Source: CAYTYX01 sp964442325
GTDB taxonomy: Bacteria; Patescibacteriota; Saccharimonadia; Saccharimonadales; UBA10212
Length of the DNA stretch: 64,000 bases
NCBI GenBank assembly: GCA_964442325.1
Contig: CAYTYX010000001.1
Span: 62,001-126,000, forward strand
Direction: 5' to 3'
In this document: positions 38,624 to 48,245 of the stretch, in pieces
How the letters are laid out: every line of letters starts with the position of its first letter
Numbering within the stretch: position 1 is the first letter of the stretch
Notes under the pieces: generated by a model
What the model was told of the DNA's origin: nothing
Seen by the model: only the letters and a program-made list of their open reading frames with translations
Databases searched by the model: none
Position numbers and translations under genes: made by a program

Positions 38624-40804
38624 ATGTTTGCTAAAATTGCCCGATTTTCGGTTAGGTTTCGTTGGCTGATAATCATTGCGTGGCTAGTCGCCATACCACT
38701 GGTTGTTTCTAATTTCCCAAATATCAGCAGTGTCGAAAAAGACAATGTTTCTGATTTTTTGCCCGCCAACACGCCGACCAACCAAGGTGCCCAGCTAGAG
38801 CAAGCCTTTCAGCTAAAACAAACTGCCAGTAACGCGCTGATTGTATATAGCCGCTCGGGCAGCAAACTTACCACTGCCGATAACGCGACGATTGCCAGCA
38901 TCAGCGCCAAAGTAAAAAACGTTGCCGAGATAACTCAAATTCAAGATTTGGGCACTAGCGCCGACGGCCAAGCTCACGAGTTGATGGTGGGGCTTTCTGG
39001 CGCGTCTTTTGGCCAAGGCGCAACAGCCATAGTTGATAACATTCGCGGCGCTATTACCCGATCCGGTGTGCCAGCCGGCGCCAAAGCCAATTTAACCGGC
39101 GACTTGCCGTCGCAGATAGACCAAGAAACCGCCAACAACCAAGGCAAAGATAAAACCGAAGGCTACACGGTACTTTTGATTTTGGCGTTACTGTTTTTGG
39201 TATTCCGCTCGGTTTTGGCACCGATTGTGACGCTGGTGCCGGCCGCCATTGCGCTAATTGTTGCCCAACCAGTAATTGCCGAGGCTACCAAAATCGGCGT
39301 AAAAGTCGGCTTTATTACCCAAATACTTTTGATTGTGTTGCTGCTTGGGGCAGGCACCGATTACGGCCTATTCTTGGTATTTAGAACCCGCGAAGAGTTG
39401 CGCAATGGCCTGGCGCCAAAAGACGCTGTTATTAAAGCTTTGTCTAAAGTTGGTGAATCAATTACCTTTTCGGCGGCTACGGTTATGGCGGCGCTGCTGG
39501 CGCTACTACTAGCAAGCTTCGGTCTTTATAAAGGCTTAGGCCCAGCGCTGGCGATTGGTCTGGGGATAATGCTTCTGATTGCGATGACTTTTTTACCAGC
39601 CGTCTTGGCCGTACTGGGCCGCGCTGTTTTTTGGCCGGCCAAAACCACTAAACGTGACCAAAAAGTTGGCTTGTGGGGCAGGCTGGCCGACAAAGCCGCC
39701 GCCAAAACTAAACTAATGATGATACTTGGTGTGCTGGTGTTTGGTGGTTTGATGCTAGGATTGCTGGGTTATAAGTCGGCCGGTTTTGGCAACCAAAGCG
39801 CGCCCTCAGGTAGTGACTCGGCTATTGGTCAGCAAGTTTTAACTCAGCACTTTCCGGCGGCCAATAACAATCCGGACCTATTGATTATGCACTTTCCTAA
39901 ACCTGTCTGGGATAATCTGGCCCAGCTCAAGCAGGCCCAAACTGAGCTATCGAGCTCCAGCGTCTTCTCGGCCATTAGCGGCCCATTCAACGCTAACGGC
40001 TTTAACCTAACCTCGGCGCAACTTTTACAACTGCATAAAAACGGCAGCGGGCCGGAGCTGGAGGCCATCAACCAGTTTATTGCTGCCGACGGCAAAACAG
40101 TCCAGTTTTACGGCGTGCTCGCGGCCGGACCGTCCGGTAGCACGGCGGCTATGCAGGCTGTTCCGGCGGCCAGGTCAACGTTGCAAGCCATTGCCGCAGA
40201 AGTGGGCGCCGATCAAAATACGGTTTATGGCGCGGATTCAGTTGCCTACGACATTAACCTTACCAACAATAACGACCTTAAAAAGATTATCCCGATTGTA
40301 CTGCTGATAATCGCCGGTTTGCTGGCATTGATGCTACGTAGTTTGGTGGCGCCGTGGTATCTAATTTTGACAGTTGGGCTGTCTTATTTGGCATCGCTTG
40401 GTTTTGCAATGTTGGTGTTTGTGCATATTTTTCACCAAGACGGCCTAAACTTTGTCTTGCCGTTTTTGATGTTTGTGTTTGGGATGGCGCTGGGCGAGGA
40501 CTACAACATTTTGGTGATGAGCCGAATCCGCGAAGAGTCGCACCACCGTTCGGTTAGCGAGGCGGTGATAAAAGCCATAGGTATTACGGGCACAACTGTC
40601 ACATCAGCCGGGCTGATTTTAGCTGGCACGTTTAGTATCTTGGGAATTGTTGGCGGTAATCAGCAAGTCGAACAAATTGGTTTTGGCGTGGCGTTTGGCA
40701 TTTTGCTCGACACGTTTTTTGTCCGGACACTACTTGTGCCGGCGATTGTTGTGATGCTGGGGCGGTGGAACTGGTGGCCCTCCAAGCTCGGCGACAGGAC
40801 CTGA
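38624..40804 (+). CDS. MMPL/RND-family membrane transporter
   Basis: A 726-residue protein. Two repeated halves each have one membrane helix, an outer domain and a bundle of five helices (about 165-340 and 545-715), as in MmpL/YdfJ exporters. GAGTDYGLFLVFRTREEL and MALGEDYNILVMSRIREE are the paired motifs with the proton-relay Asp-Tyr. It probably exports lipids or other hydrophobic compounds. TAAAAT (38611-38616) ends 7 nt before the ATG; a second TATAAT is at 38561. Confidence 0.92.
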   Translation: MFAKIARFSVRFRWLIIIAWLVAIPLVVSNFPNISSVEKDNVSDFLPANTPTNQGAQLEQAFQLKQTASNALIVYSRSGSKLTTADNATIASISAKVKNVAEITQIQDLGTSADGQAHELMVGLSGASFGQGATAIVDNIRGAITRSGVPAGAKANLTGDLPSQIDQETANNQGKDKTEGYTVLLILALLFLVFRSVLAPIVTLVPAAIALIVAQPVIAEATKIGVKVGFITQILLIVLLLGAGTDYGLFLVFRTREELRNGLAPKDAVIKALSKVGESITFSAATVMAALLALLLASFGLYKGLGPALAIGLGIMLLIAMTFLPAVLAVLGRAVFWPAKTTKRDQKVGLWGRLADKAAAKTKLMMILGVLVFGGLMLGLLGYKSAGFGNQSAPSGSDSAIGQQVLTQHFPAANNNPDLLIMHFPKPVWDNLAQLKQAQTELSSSSVFSAISGPFNANGFNLTSAQLLQLHKNGSGPELEAINQFIAADGKTVQFYGVLAAGPSGSTAAMQAVPAARSTLQAIAAEVGADQNTVYGADSVAYDINLTNNNDLKKIIPIVLLIIAGLLALMLRSLVAPWYLILTVGLSYLASLGFAMLVFVHIFHQDGLNFVLPFLMFVFGMALGEDYNILVMSRIREESHHRSVSEAVIKAIGITGTTVTSAGLILAGTFSILGIVGGNQQVEQIGFGVAFGILLDTFFVRTLLVPAIVVMLGRWNWWPSKLGDRT

Positions 40805-40817
40805 CAGGAGTCAAAAG

Positions 40818-41126
40818 TTAATCGGGCTGGCCGGTCTCGATGGCGTGGATGGCCCGTAGACTAAGTTTTCCAATTACGCCGATTTCGGTCAGGATTTCTA
40901 CGGATTGAGTAAACATTTGCACTTCATCGTTGCCAATATGACTTGCTCCCTCAGTCACGGCTACAAAAAAGGCCACGGCGGCTACTCCGATTTTGGCACC
41001 AGCAATCACTTTTCGTTTTAAATCAGAATCTTCAAGCTGCACATCTGCCACAGTCGGCCTACCCTCGGCCATGGGCGGAGTAGGCATTTGCCAATCGAGC
41101 CGCCTGTCCATTGGTAGGTCTAACAT
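40818..41126 (-). CDS. Unknown small protein with one membrane segment
   Basis: A 102-residue protein starting MLDLPMDRRLDWQMPTPP; one hydrophobic segment (AKIGVAAVAFFVAVTEGA) and an amphipathic C-terminal helix. An upstream ATG at 41159 would add 11 residues, but TATAAT (41139-41134 on the minus strand) ends 7 nt before 41126 and overlaps that longer frame, which favours the shorter leaderless form. No family recognised. Confidence 0.6.
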   Translation of the reverse strand: MLDLPMDRRLDWQMPTPPMAEGRPTVADVQLEDSDLKRKVIAGAKIGVAAVAFFVAVTEGASHIGNDEVQMFTQSVEILTEIGVIGKLSLRAIHAIETGQPD

Positions 41127-41223
41127 TGACTGTATTATACCTCGCTTTACCTTGCTCAATTTATGACCAACGACCTACTTAAATTTTTATACTGTTTATG
41201 CTAAATTAAAATCAAGTAATAAA

Positions 41224-41472
41224 ATGATTGAAACACCAAAATCAGACTCATCTCTTGATACACGTTCGGAAGCTGAGCAAACCGCGGCCGAGGCTCTAAT
41301 ACGCAACACTATCCGTCCGCGTCTTAGCGTAAAAATTGACCCGGTTGAACCGCGCCGGCCAATCGAATCGATTAGATTGGCGGAAGTTATACCGCTAGCT
41401 CGCCGCGCTGCCGAAACCACTATCGCTATTGAGAATCAGGAGCATAATAAGGAAGAAAGGAGAGCAGTATGA
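41224..41472 (+). CDS. Unknown small protein, 82 residues
   Basis: A charged, soluble protein (starts MIETPKSDSSLDTRSEAEQT). No recognised domain. TAAAAT lies 11 nt before the ATG. Its stop overlaps the next start (ATGA), so the two are coupled. Confidence 0.55.
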   Translation: MIETPKSDSSLDTRSEAEQTAAEALIRNTIRPRLSVKIDPVEPRRPIESIRLAEVIPLARRAAETTIAIENQEHNKEERRAV

Positions 41473-41651
41473 AAAACTGGAAAAACAACAAAAATATGGG
41501 CGGCAAACCTATGGGCGGTTACGGCCTTGGCATAATCGGCGCGGCCGTTTACTATCTGCACACCACTACCGGCTTTTGGCCTAGTGTTGTGGCGCTACTT
41601 AAAGCGCTAGTTTGGCCGGCCTACTTGGTCTACCACTTACTCGGCTTGTAG
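41469..41651 (+). CDS. Small Gly-rich membrane protein, 60 residues
   Basis: Basic Asn/Lys/Gly-rich N-terminus (MKNWKNNKNMGGKPMGGYGL), then a hydrophobic region (about 20-58) that could form one or two membrane segments. Start overlaps the preceding stop, with AAGGAAAGGAGAG upstream. Function unknown. Confidence 0.6.
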   Translation: MKNWKNNKNMGGKPMGGYGLGIIGAAVYYLHTTTGFWPSVVALLKALVWPAYLVYHLLGL

Positions 41652-41709
41652 AAAGCTGCCCTACTGCGCCATTTTTGGCGTAAGATAGAAGTAAAAGGGG
41701 ACAAATTAA

Positions 41710-42276
41710 ATGAAACAATCGCAAAAACTTTACGCGCTAATGAGTGTTGGCGCGGGCGTAGGCTTGATTGCATCTTTTTGGCAGATGCTCGAGAAATTAA
41801 CGCTGCTAAAAAATGCCCACGCTGTTTTAAGCTGCAACCTCAACTCGGTATTTAATTGCACTAACATACTCAATGCCCACCAAAGTTCGGTTTTTGGCTT
41901 TCCAAATTCGCTAATGTGCATAGTTTTCTTTGCTTTGATGCTGTCGGCCGGTTTGATAGGCCTGGGCGGCGCGCAACTTCATAAAAGAGTTCGTTTTGCC
42001 TATCAAGCCTTTGCACTATTCTTCGTAGGTTTTGGTTTTTGGTATCTCTGGCAAAGCATTTTTAACATCGGTGCTCTATGTATTTTCTGCATCTTTTGCT
42101 ACGGCGGGCTACTGCTGGTTAATGGCTCGTGGTTCAGGCTCAATTACCGCGAACTGCCACTGCGCAAGAAAACAATCGCGCTGCTTGACGAGTGGGTAGG
42201 AAGAGGAGCCGATATTTTTGTATGGTGCCTTGTAGCTGCCGCAATAACCCTAGAAGCTATCATTAAGTTCGCTTAA
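41710..42276 (+). CDS. VKOR-family disulfide-generating membrane protein
   Basis: A 188-residue protein with four to five membrane helices. The loop cysteine pair is CNLNSVFNC (42 and 50) and the redox pair is CIFC (124-127, with a third Cys at 130). These match vitamin K epoxide reductase homologs, which oxidise DsbA-type proteins and pass electrons to quinones. The DsbA-like protein at 29.3 kb is the expected partner. AAAAGGGG provides a ribosome site. CIFCIFC gives two overlapping CxxC options. Confidence 0.9.
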   Translation: MKQSQKLYALMSVGAGVGLIASFWQMLEKLTLLKNAHAVLSCNLNSVFNCTNILNAHQSSVFGFPNSLMCIVFFALMLSAGLIGLGGAQLHKRVRFAYQAFALFFVGFGFWYLWQSIFNIGALCIFCIFCYGGLLLVNGSWFRLNYRELPLRKKTIALLDEWVGRGADIFVWCLVAAAITLEAIIKFA

Positions 42277-42352
42277 AATTTTTTACCTAACAAAAACTAA
42301 AGTCGACTTTACTAGACGGGATTTGCCAGCCGGTTTATAGTTCAAATCAAGT

Positions 42353-43051
42353 ATGGCGTATGAGGCAAAAATTCACGAAGCCCAAACCAGCATTTTGCGC
42401 GAGCTGTTATTTCAGCCCGAGGCCGGCTACGCCGAGCTTCAAAAACCTACCGGCTTATCTAGCGATCATTTTAATTTTCATATCGCCCGACTGGTAGAAA
42501 TCGGCTATGTAGAAAAAATTCGGCGCGGCAAATATAGCCTAACGCCGCGCGGTAAAGAATACGCCAACAAGCTAGACACCGACGCCAACGTAATTGAGCG
42601 CCAACCCAAAAGCGGCGTGATACTAGCCATTAAAAAAGACGACAAGTTTTTATTCCAGGAGCGATTGAAACACCCGTATTACGGTTTTTGGGGATTCCCG
42701 AGCGGTAAAATTCGCTGGGGCGAAACAATTATAGAAACCGCGGCCCGCGAGCTTAAGGAAGAAACCGGACTAGAGGCCGACCATGAGTGGAAGGGTATTT
42801 ATCACGAACAAGTTTTTCAGGCCGAGACCGGGGAGCAGCTGGAAGACAAAATATTCCACATTGTTTTATGTACCAATGTGCGCGGCGAGCTGATTGAACA
42901 ATTCGAAGGCGGCCGAAACGCCTGGCTAAGCCTGGCCCAAGTCGGTAAACAAGCCAAAAAATTCGAAAGCTATAAATTCGAGGCCGATATTGCCCGCGGC
43001 AAACAAATATTTATTGAACGTATAGTTGAATATTCCAAACAAGAATTCTAA
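42353..43051 (+). CDS. Nudix hydrolase with N-terminal winged-helix
   Basis: A 232-residue protein. Residues 8-72 look like a winged-helix domain (ELQKPTGLSSDHFNFHIARL). Residues 85-215 form a Nudix domain with a full Nudix box at 118-140 (G118, E124, R132, E133, E136, E137, G139). The fusion suggests a regulator that senses a nucleotide-linked metabolite, or a hydrolase with a DNA-binding part. TATAGT (42336-42341) lies 11 nt before the ATG. Confidence 0.88.
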   Translation: MAYEAKIHEAQTSILRELLFQPEAGYAELQKPTGLSSDHFNFHIARLVEIGYVEKIRRGKYSLTPRGKEYANKLDTDANVIERQPKSGVILAIKKDDKFLFQERLKHPYYGFWGFPSGKIRWGETIIETAARELKEETGLEADHEWKGIYHEQVFQAETGEQLEDKIFHIVLCTNVRGELIEQFEGGRNAWLSLAQVGKQAKKFESYKFEADIARGKQIFIERIVEYSKQEF

Positions 43052-43105
43052 CCACTAGATAATTTAGACCAAAATGCTTATAGTTTTAGGCAAGACTCTA
43101 AGACT

Positions 43106-44911
43106 ATGGACCAAAACTCCCAACCTGAACCCGAGCTGCCCGTGCCGCCTGAACCTATCGTGGAAAGTCCGCCTCCGGAACCCACGGCTACACCCACACC
43201 ACCGGAACCTGCGCCAGCCAAGCCAACCGCCGAGCCGGCCGCCCAACCAGCTACCACCAAGTCGTCTCGGCTTCAGCGATTAAGGAGCTGGTCTAAAAAT
43301 CATAAGAAATTATCTATCCCGCTGGCGGTTTTTATTGTTTTAGTGCTGCTAGCGGCGGTACCGACAACCCGCTACCAGGGCGCTGGTTTGTTTCTGAGCC
43401 GGAATATGACCATCAAGGTGGTAGACTCGGCAACTGGCAAACCGGTTAGCGGCGCAACCGTCAGCTTCGCCGGCCAAACCGCCCAAACCAATGGCGATGG
43501 CCAAGCATCACTAAAACTTAAAGACGGCTACCGCCAGGTACAGGTCGCCTTGCAGTACTATCAAACCGGCTCGGCCAAAATATTAGTACCGATTCTCTCG
43601 CCCAAAGCAATCCCGACTATCTCGATGGTAGCTACCGGCCGGCAAACCGACGTAACGATTGACGATTTGATCTCCGGCGATGCACTTGCCGGCGTAATCA
43701 TTAAAGTTGCCGGCATTACCGCTACAACCGATAAATCCGGCGGCGCGGCGCTGGTTTTGCCAGTCGGGCAGGCCACCCAAAAAGCTACGCTAAGTCTAGC
43801 TGGCTACAACGACTCCACAGTCAATCTGCAGGTTAGCGACACAGACGTGAAAGTTAACACCTTTAACTTAGTGCCATCCGGTAAGCTCTATTTCTTAAGT
43901 GACGCCTCCGGGAAGATTGACGTGATGGCGGCCAATCTCGACGGCAGCAGCGCCAAAGTTTTGCTGGCCGGTACCGGAAATGAAGAAAACGGCTCAACTT
44001 CAATATTTGTCTCGCCAGATAGCAAATACATTGCGCTAGAAACCAACCGAAGCGGCGCCACCCCCTTGATTTACCTAGTTAATACTTCAACCGGCGCTGC
44101 TAGTCTAGTAGACAGCTCGAATGCCAGCTACACGATGTATGGCTGGATGAGCGATAAATTGATCTACTCGGCTTCTAGCTCAGCTGTCCATACTTGGCAG
44201 GCCGGTCGCAATAAACTCAAAAGCTACGATACTGCTTCTGGTGCTAAGCTAACGCTAGACCAAAGTTTGGCCACCGGCAGTAGTGCTTCAGCGGCCGATG
44301 AGGGGTATTCGCAAGTCTTTTTACTGCATAGCAGCAGTCAGATTGCCTATTATAAGAGCTGGCAAGTGGACTTTTCCTTAGCCAGCACACCCAGCCTTAT
44401 CTCTAAGCAAAACAGCTTTAACGTAGTTAATCTCGACGACAGCAACTTGCAAAACATCGCCAAATATCCTGCCTCTCACTCGGTGTTTTTTGGCCAATAT
44501 TCGCCAACGGCTTACTACATCAGTGATGGTAGTAGTAGCACTCCGACTAAATATTACAGCTGGAAGGCTGGCACGCTTTCGCCACTCGCTGTAAGTATAA
44601 GCAGTAGCCAGTTCGACAAAACTACGCCATATTATTACTCACCCAACTTGCAAAAAACCGTTTGGAGTGAGGCGCGCAATGATGCCAATGCCAGCTTTAT
44701 AGGCGATAGTAGCGGCGCTAATGCTAAGCAAATTGGTGGTAGCCAAGACCTTTCTGCCCAAGCTGCGTTTGGCTGGATTAATAACAACTACGCGCTACTA
44801 GATATAGTTGGCGGCTGTAACTTACAAGTTGTCTCTACCAACGCGGCCGATACCCACCAAGTGGCGGTCAAGGATTGCCTGAGATCATACAGTTCGTATA
44901 ACGGTAATTAA
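43106..44911 (+). CDS. Membrane-anchored beta-propeller protein, paralog 1
   Basis: A 601-residue protein. It has a Pro/Glu-rich N-terminal region (about 1-52), a basic stretch, and a membrane helix (about 70-88). Two carboxypeptidase-regulatory-like domains follow (about 98-245; GKPVSGATVSFAGQ and GDALAGVIIKVAG). A TolB/WD40-like beta-propeller then begins with GKLYFLSDASGKIDVMAANL and SPDSKYIALETNRSG. N-in topology puts the proline-rich part in the cytoplasm and the rest outside. Paralog of the next gene. Ligand unknown. Confidence 0.8.
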   Translation: MDQNSQPEPELPVPPEPIVESPPPEPTATPTPPEPAPAKPTAEPAAQPATTKSSRLQRLRSWSKNHKKLSIPLAVFIVLVLLAAVPTTRYQGAGLFLSRNMTIKVVDSATGKPVSGATVSFAGQTAQTNGDGQASLKLKDGYRQVQVALQYYQTGSAKILVPILSPKAIPTISMVATGRQTDVTIDDLISGDALAGVIIKVAGITATTDKSGGAALVLPVGQATQKATLSLAGYNDSTVNLQVSDTDVKVNTFNLVPSGKLYFLSDASGKIDVMAANLDGSSAKVLLAGTGNEENGSTSIFVSPDSKYIALETNRSGATPLIYLVNTSTGAASLVDSSNASYTMYGWMSDKLIYSASSSAVHTWQAGRNKLKSYDTASGAKLTLDQSLATGSSASAADEGYSQVFLLHSSSQIAYYKSWQVDFSLASTPSLISKQNSFNVVNLDDSNLQNIAKYPASHSVFFGQYSPTAYYISDGSSSTPTKYYSWKAGTLSPLAVSISSSQFDKTTPYYYSPNLQKTVWSEARNDANASFIGDSSGANAKQIGGSQDLSAQAAFGWINNNYALLDIVGGCNLQVVSTNAADTHQVAVKDCLRSYSSYNGN

Positions 44912-44993
44912 TTTTTAACCTAACTACCTCTATTGGCAAGGTGAGCCAAACCGCTTATAGTAAAAGCTTATAGACCTATAAATATATTTGATT

Positions 44994-46898
44994 ATGCAAG
45001 ACGAGCCCGACAATTTACGCCAAGTACCAACCCCGCCATCGGCTGGCCCGATGCCAACACCGATTACATCGTCACCAGCCGACAAACCGATCGAGGCTAA
45101 GCCCTTAAACCAAGCAGTTTTAGCCGAGATGCTCAAAAAAGCCGACTCTATTGGCATAGTGCCGCCCAGTCAACACCCGCCGTCCGATGCCTCAACCCCG
45201 CGCCCCGGCAATGTTATAAAACCAACTGTTCCGCCGGCTGGTATAGCCAGTCAACCAACCCAACCTGCAGCTCCAAGCGCACCGCCAGCCATCCCGCTAA
45301 AGTCGTTCGTACGGCCGCTGCAGCGACCGGTGCCAACCGGGCCGCCACCCATCCAGACTGATGTAGTCGTACCCCCACTACCCAAACCGCCTGAGCCGGT
45401 GCCGGTTCAACCTCCTCCCAAAACACAAAAGCCAATTGATGTATCTAAACTGGACGCTACGCCTATGCCATTGCCGCAACCGGTTATACTACCACCAGCG
45501 CCTGAGCCAGAGCCACTACCACCTCCGCTGCCCCCAACGCCTCCAGTCCCGGAGCCAGTCCCATCGGCCCCAGAACCTGAGCCAATACCTCCATCGCCAA
45601 AACCGCCTGAGCCGGCGCCAGAGCCTTTTATGCAGCCAGAGCCCGAACTCGCTCCGCCACCAGCCAAACCGCCTCGCCAACCAATCAATCTATCTGGCTG
45701 GCTTAGTGGCCGCGGCGTGCTGTTATGGCCGCTGTTGGGCCTAGCTTTATTACTGCTACTAGTAACTATGCCATCAGTCCGCTATAACGCAGCGGCGCTG
45801 GTTCTAAAGAAAGACTTTACGCTCACGGTCACCGATTCTACCACCGGCGATCCGGTTAGTGACGCCGTACTGAGTGTTGGCTCGGTCACCGCTATGACAG
45901 ACGGTGAGGGCAGGGCGACTTTAGTCGGTGTAAAGCCGGGCAATCGCGCCATTAGTATTTCCAAGCCATACTACCAAGCCGAGCAAGTCCAAACACTAAT
46001 TCCGATTTTGAGCCAAAAAACCTCACCCACTTTGCAAATTAGCACCTCTGGTAGCCTAGTCAAAATCAGTCTGGCCAATCTAATTACCAAGCAGTCGTTG
46101 GCTGGAGCTGATATTGCGGCTGGCAGTGTCAACGCCATAACCGACGCTAGCGGCGAAGCGCTGGTGGCTCTGCCAAATACTGGCGTTCCTCAGCTAGCTA
46201 AGCTCTCGATGGCTGGCTACAACTCTAAGTCCGTCAATTTAGTTACCGCCACCGGCATCATTAAACAAACTACAACTATGTTGACGCCGGTTGGCAAGCT
46301 CTACTACTTAGCCAAGCCAGTCGCCAGAGTCAATGTAATGAGGGCTAATCTGGATGGCACCTCAGCCAAAACGCTGGTGGCGGGAAGCGGTTTTGAAAAC
46401 AACCAAACCACGCTAATAGCCTCGCCAGATAACAAATACTTGGCTCTACTAGCACGACATACCACTGACCCGCATCCCCAAATTTATGTGGTCGATGCTT
46501 CGAAGGGTAGTTTTGTCGAAGCAGCGTTTGGCGATAACTTAAAACTACTTGGCTGGATTGGCAGTAGCGTATTTTGGCAGGATGGCAATGCGCTTAAAAG
46601 TTTTGATGCGCCTTTGCAAAAAGCCAATTCGCTCAATGCTCTAGCTAGCGCCAGCCAGCTGGAGCAGTTGAGTTCGAGCCACAAACTTTCGCCTGCTGGC
46701 ACGCGCGAAGCTTGGTCGAGTAGCGGCAAGGTGGTTGTTGCGGCTAAAGGCGGCGGCGGAGCACAGGTAGTAGCGACTGGCTTTAGTCTGGTTGGCTGGT
46801 ATAACGATCAATATATTCTACTAACTAAAAGTAGCGTTCTATATATCTCGTCTGCCGATGCGCCGAGCGCGCCAGTTAGAGTCGCCAATATTTTCTAA
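44994..46898 (+). CDS. Membrane-anchored beta-propeller protein, paralog 2
   Basis: A 634-residue protein of the same plan as paralog 1: a much longer Pro-rich cytoplasmic region (about 1-230, with many PEP and PPxP motifs), a membrane helix (about 240-262), two regulatory-like beta domains (GDPVSDAVLSVG, LAGADIAAGSV) and a shorter propeller starting GKLYYLAKPVARVNVMRANL. The ATG at 44994 is preferred to an upstream TTG. The stop overlaps the convergent glycosylase gene by 4 nt. Confidence 0.8.
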   Translation: MQDEPDNLRQVPTPPSAGPMPTPITSSPADKPIEAKPLNQAVLAEMLKKADSIGIVPPSQHPPSDASTPRPGNVIKPTVPPAGIASQPTQPAAPSAPPAIPLKSFVRPLQRPVPTGPPPIQTDVVVPPLPKPPEPVPVQPPPKTQKPIDVSKLDATPMPLPQPVILPPAPEPEPLPPPLPPTPPVPEPVPSAPEPEPIPPSPKPPEPAPEPFMQPEPELAPPPAKPPRQPINLSGWLSGRGVLLWPLLGLALLLLLVTMPSVRYNAAALVLKKDFTLTVTDSTTGDPVSDAVLSVGSVTAMTDGEGRATLVGVKPGNRAISISKPYYQAEQVQTLIPILSQKTSPTLQISTSGSLVKISLANLITKQSLAGADIAAGSVNAITDASGEALVALPNTGVPQLAKLSMAGYNSKSVNLVTATGIIKQTTTMLTPVGKLYYLAKPVARVNVMRANLDGTSAKTLVAGSGFENNQTTLIASPDNKYLALLARHTTDPHPQIYVVDASKGSFVEAAFGDNLKLLGWIGSSVFWQDGNALKSFDAPLQKANSLNALASASQLEQLSSSHKLSPAGTREAWSSSGKVVVAAKGGGGAQVVATGFSLVGWYNDQYILLTKSSVLYISSADAPSAPVRVANIF

Positions 46899-47551
46899 GC
46901 GCTGTGCCGGGTTGACTTGGCTGGCGAATTATCCAAGCTTTGCCATAAATACCAAGCCGCCACCGACTCATATGGGTGCCATTTGTTGCGACTAGCGATG
47001 GTTATAATTTGCTCTCGAAGAGGTAGTTCCGGCAGCTTATATAAATTTTGAATTGCTTTGCGGATGCCTAGGTCACCAACCGGTAAAATATCCAGCCGCC
47101 CAAGGCCAAATAGCATAAACATATGAGCGCTCCACTCGCCAATGCCTTTAACGGCCGTTAACTGCTCGATTAGTTGGTCGTTGGGCATAGTGGCAATATG
47201 GGCCAAGTCCAGCCGGCCATCCAGCACGTGCTCGGCTAAATCTTTGACGTACTTAACTTTGGCCCAAGACAAACCTGCATCGCGCAGTTTTTGGCCGTCG
47301 ATTTTAACTAGAGCTTCGGGCGTTGGCATTTTGCCGCCAAATAAATCTAGGACTCTGCGCCAAATTGCGCCGGCTGCCTTGGCGCTAAGCTGCTGGCCAA
47401 CAATGCTACCAACTAGCTCACCGTAGTGATCGCTATGCGGCTTGATGGTGCACGGGCCGCTTACTTTGATTACGTCTGCCAGCCGCTTGTCGCTGCGGGT
47501 CAAATGCACAGCCGCTTTTTGGAGCTCTTTGCTAAAAACTACCCGGTTCAT
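46895..47551 (-). CDS. DNA-3-methyladenine glycosylase II (AlkA/HhH-GPD family)
   Basis: A 218-residue base-excision repair protein. SDHYGELVGSIVGQQLSAKAA matches the family core, and the helix-hairpin-helix LTAVKGIGEWSAHM is followed by the catalytic aspartate in PVGDLGIRKA. It would remove alkylated purines. The frame extends to an ATG at 47587; MNRVVF at 47551 better fits family length, so the start is uncertain by 12 codons. Confidence 0.9.
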   Translation of the reverse strand: MNRVVFSKELQKAAVHLTRSDKRLADVIKVSGPCTIKPHSDHYGELVGSIVGQQLSAKAAGAIWRRVLDLFGGKMPTPEALVKIDGQKLRDAGLSWAKVKYVKDLAEHVLDGRLDLAHIATMPNDQLIEQLTAVKGIGEWSAHMFMLFGLGRLDILPVGDLGIRKAIQNLYKLPELPLREQIITIASRNKWHPYESVAAWYLWQSLDNSPAKSTRHSA

Positions 47552-47600
47552 CTTAAGTTCAAGTTTAGCAGCTAGGCGGCAACTCATTTACAATATTGAT

Positions 47601-48185
47601 ATGCCACTAAAAATTAAAAACGCCTGCTCATATCTTGTTCGGCTGCATTGGGCAGTTTGGCTGGTACTTTTCTTGATTAGCGCAAGCGTGAGTGTGGTGG
47701 CGCTTCGGCACAACAACCTAGAAATGGTTAGCTTGCGCGACGCGGTATATACAGCCGACAAAAATAATAAAAATCTAGAGCCGGCCATAGACAGCTTGAG
47801 CTCCTACGTCCATTCGCATATGAATACCTCTATGACAGCGCCCAATGGTATCTACCCGCCACTGCAGCTAAGTTACACCTATGCTCGCCTTGCTAAAGCT
47901 CAAACTACCCAGAACTCTAAAGATAACTACGCCGCCGCTCAGGCTTACTGCCAAGCTCACGCCACATCGCCCCTGTTTAGTCTCTACGTCAGCTGCATCC
48001 AGGCCTATGTGCAGCGGCATCCAGTCAAAACCGTGACTGCAGCCGATATCTCGCCGGCCTTATACGAGTTTGATTTTATTAGCCCAAGCTGGAGCCCAGA
48101 CTTAGCCGGCTGGAGCCTAGCAGCCAGCGGACTATTTTTGCTTGGCGGCGCACTTAGACTAGCGGCCGATCGTTTACGGGCCTAA
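47601..48185 (+). CDS. Unknown protein with two terminal membrane segments
   Basis: A 194-residue protein with a membrane helix at each end (about 15-35 and 170-186) and a helical outer domain between, containing LSSYVHSHMNTSMTAPNGIY and two cysteines (YCQAHA, YVSCIQAY). No family recognised. TACAAT (47589-47594) ends 6 nt before the ATG. A much longer open frame upstream lies antisense to the glycosylase and is rejected. Confidence 0.7.
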   Translation: MPLKIKNACSYLVRLHWAVWLVLFLISASVSVVALRHNNLEMVSLRDAVYTADKNNKNLEPAIDSLSSYVHSHMNTSMTAPNGIYPPLQLSYTYARLAKAQTTQNSKDNYAAAQAYCQAHATSPLFSLYVSCIQAYVQRHPVKTVTAADISPALYEFDFISPSWSPDLAGWSLAASGLFLLGGALRLAADRLRA

Positions 48186-48245
48186 ATACCGACCGACCCC
48201 TGCGGGCCGGTTAAGGCTTAAAAAAGTCTTTTTCGATTTTCTAGG

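Noticed and set aside
47442..47600. N-terminal extension of the 47601 gene
   Set aside because: The extension is antisense to the AlkA gene, whose frame is well supported, and the -10 at 47589-47594 implies a start at 47601.
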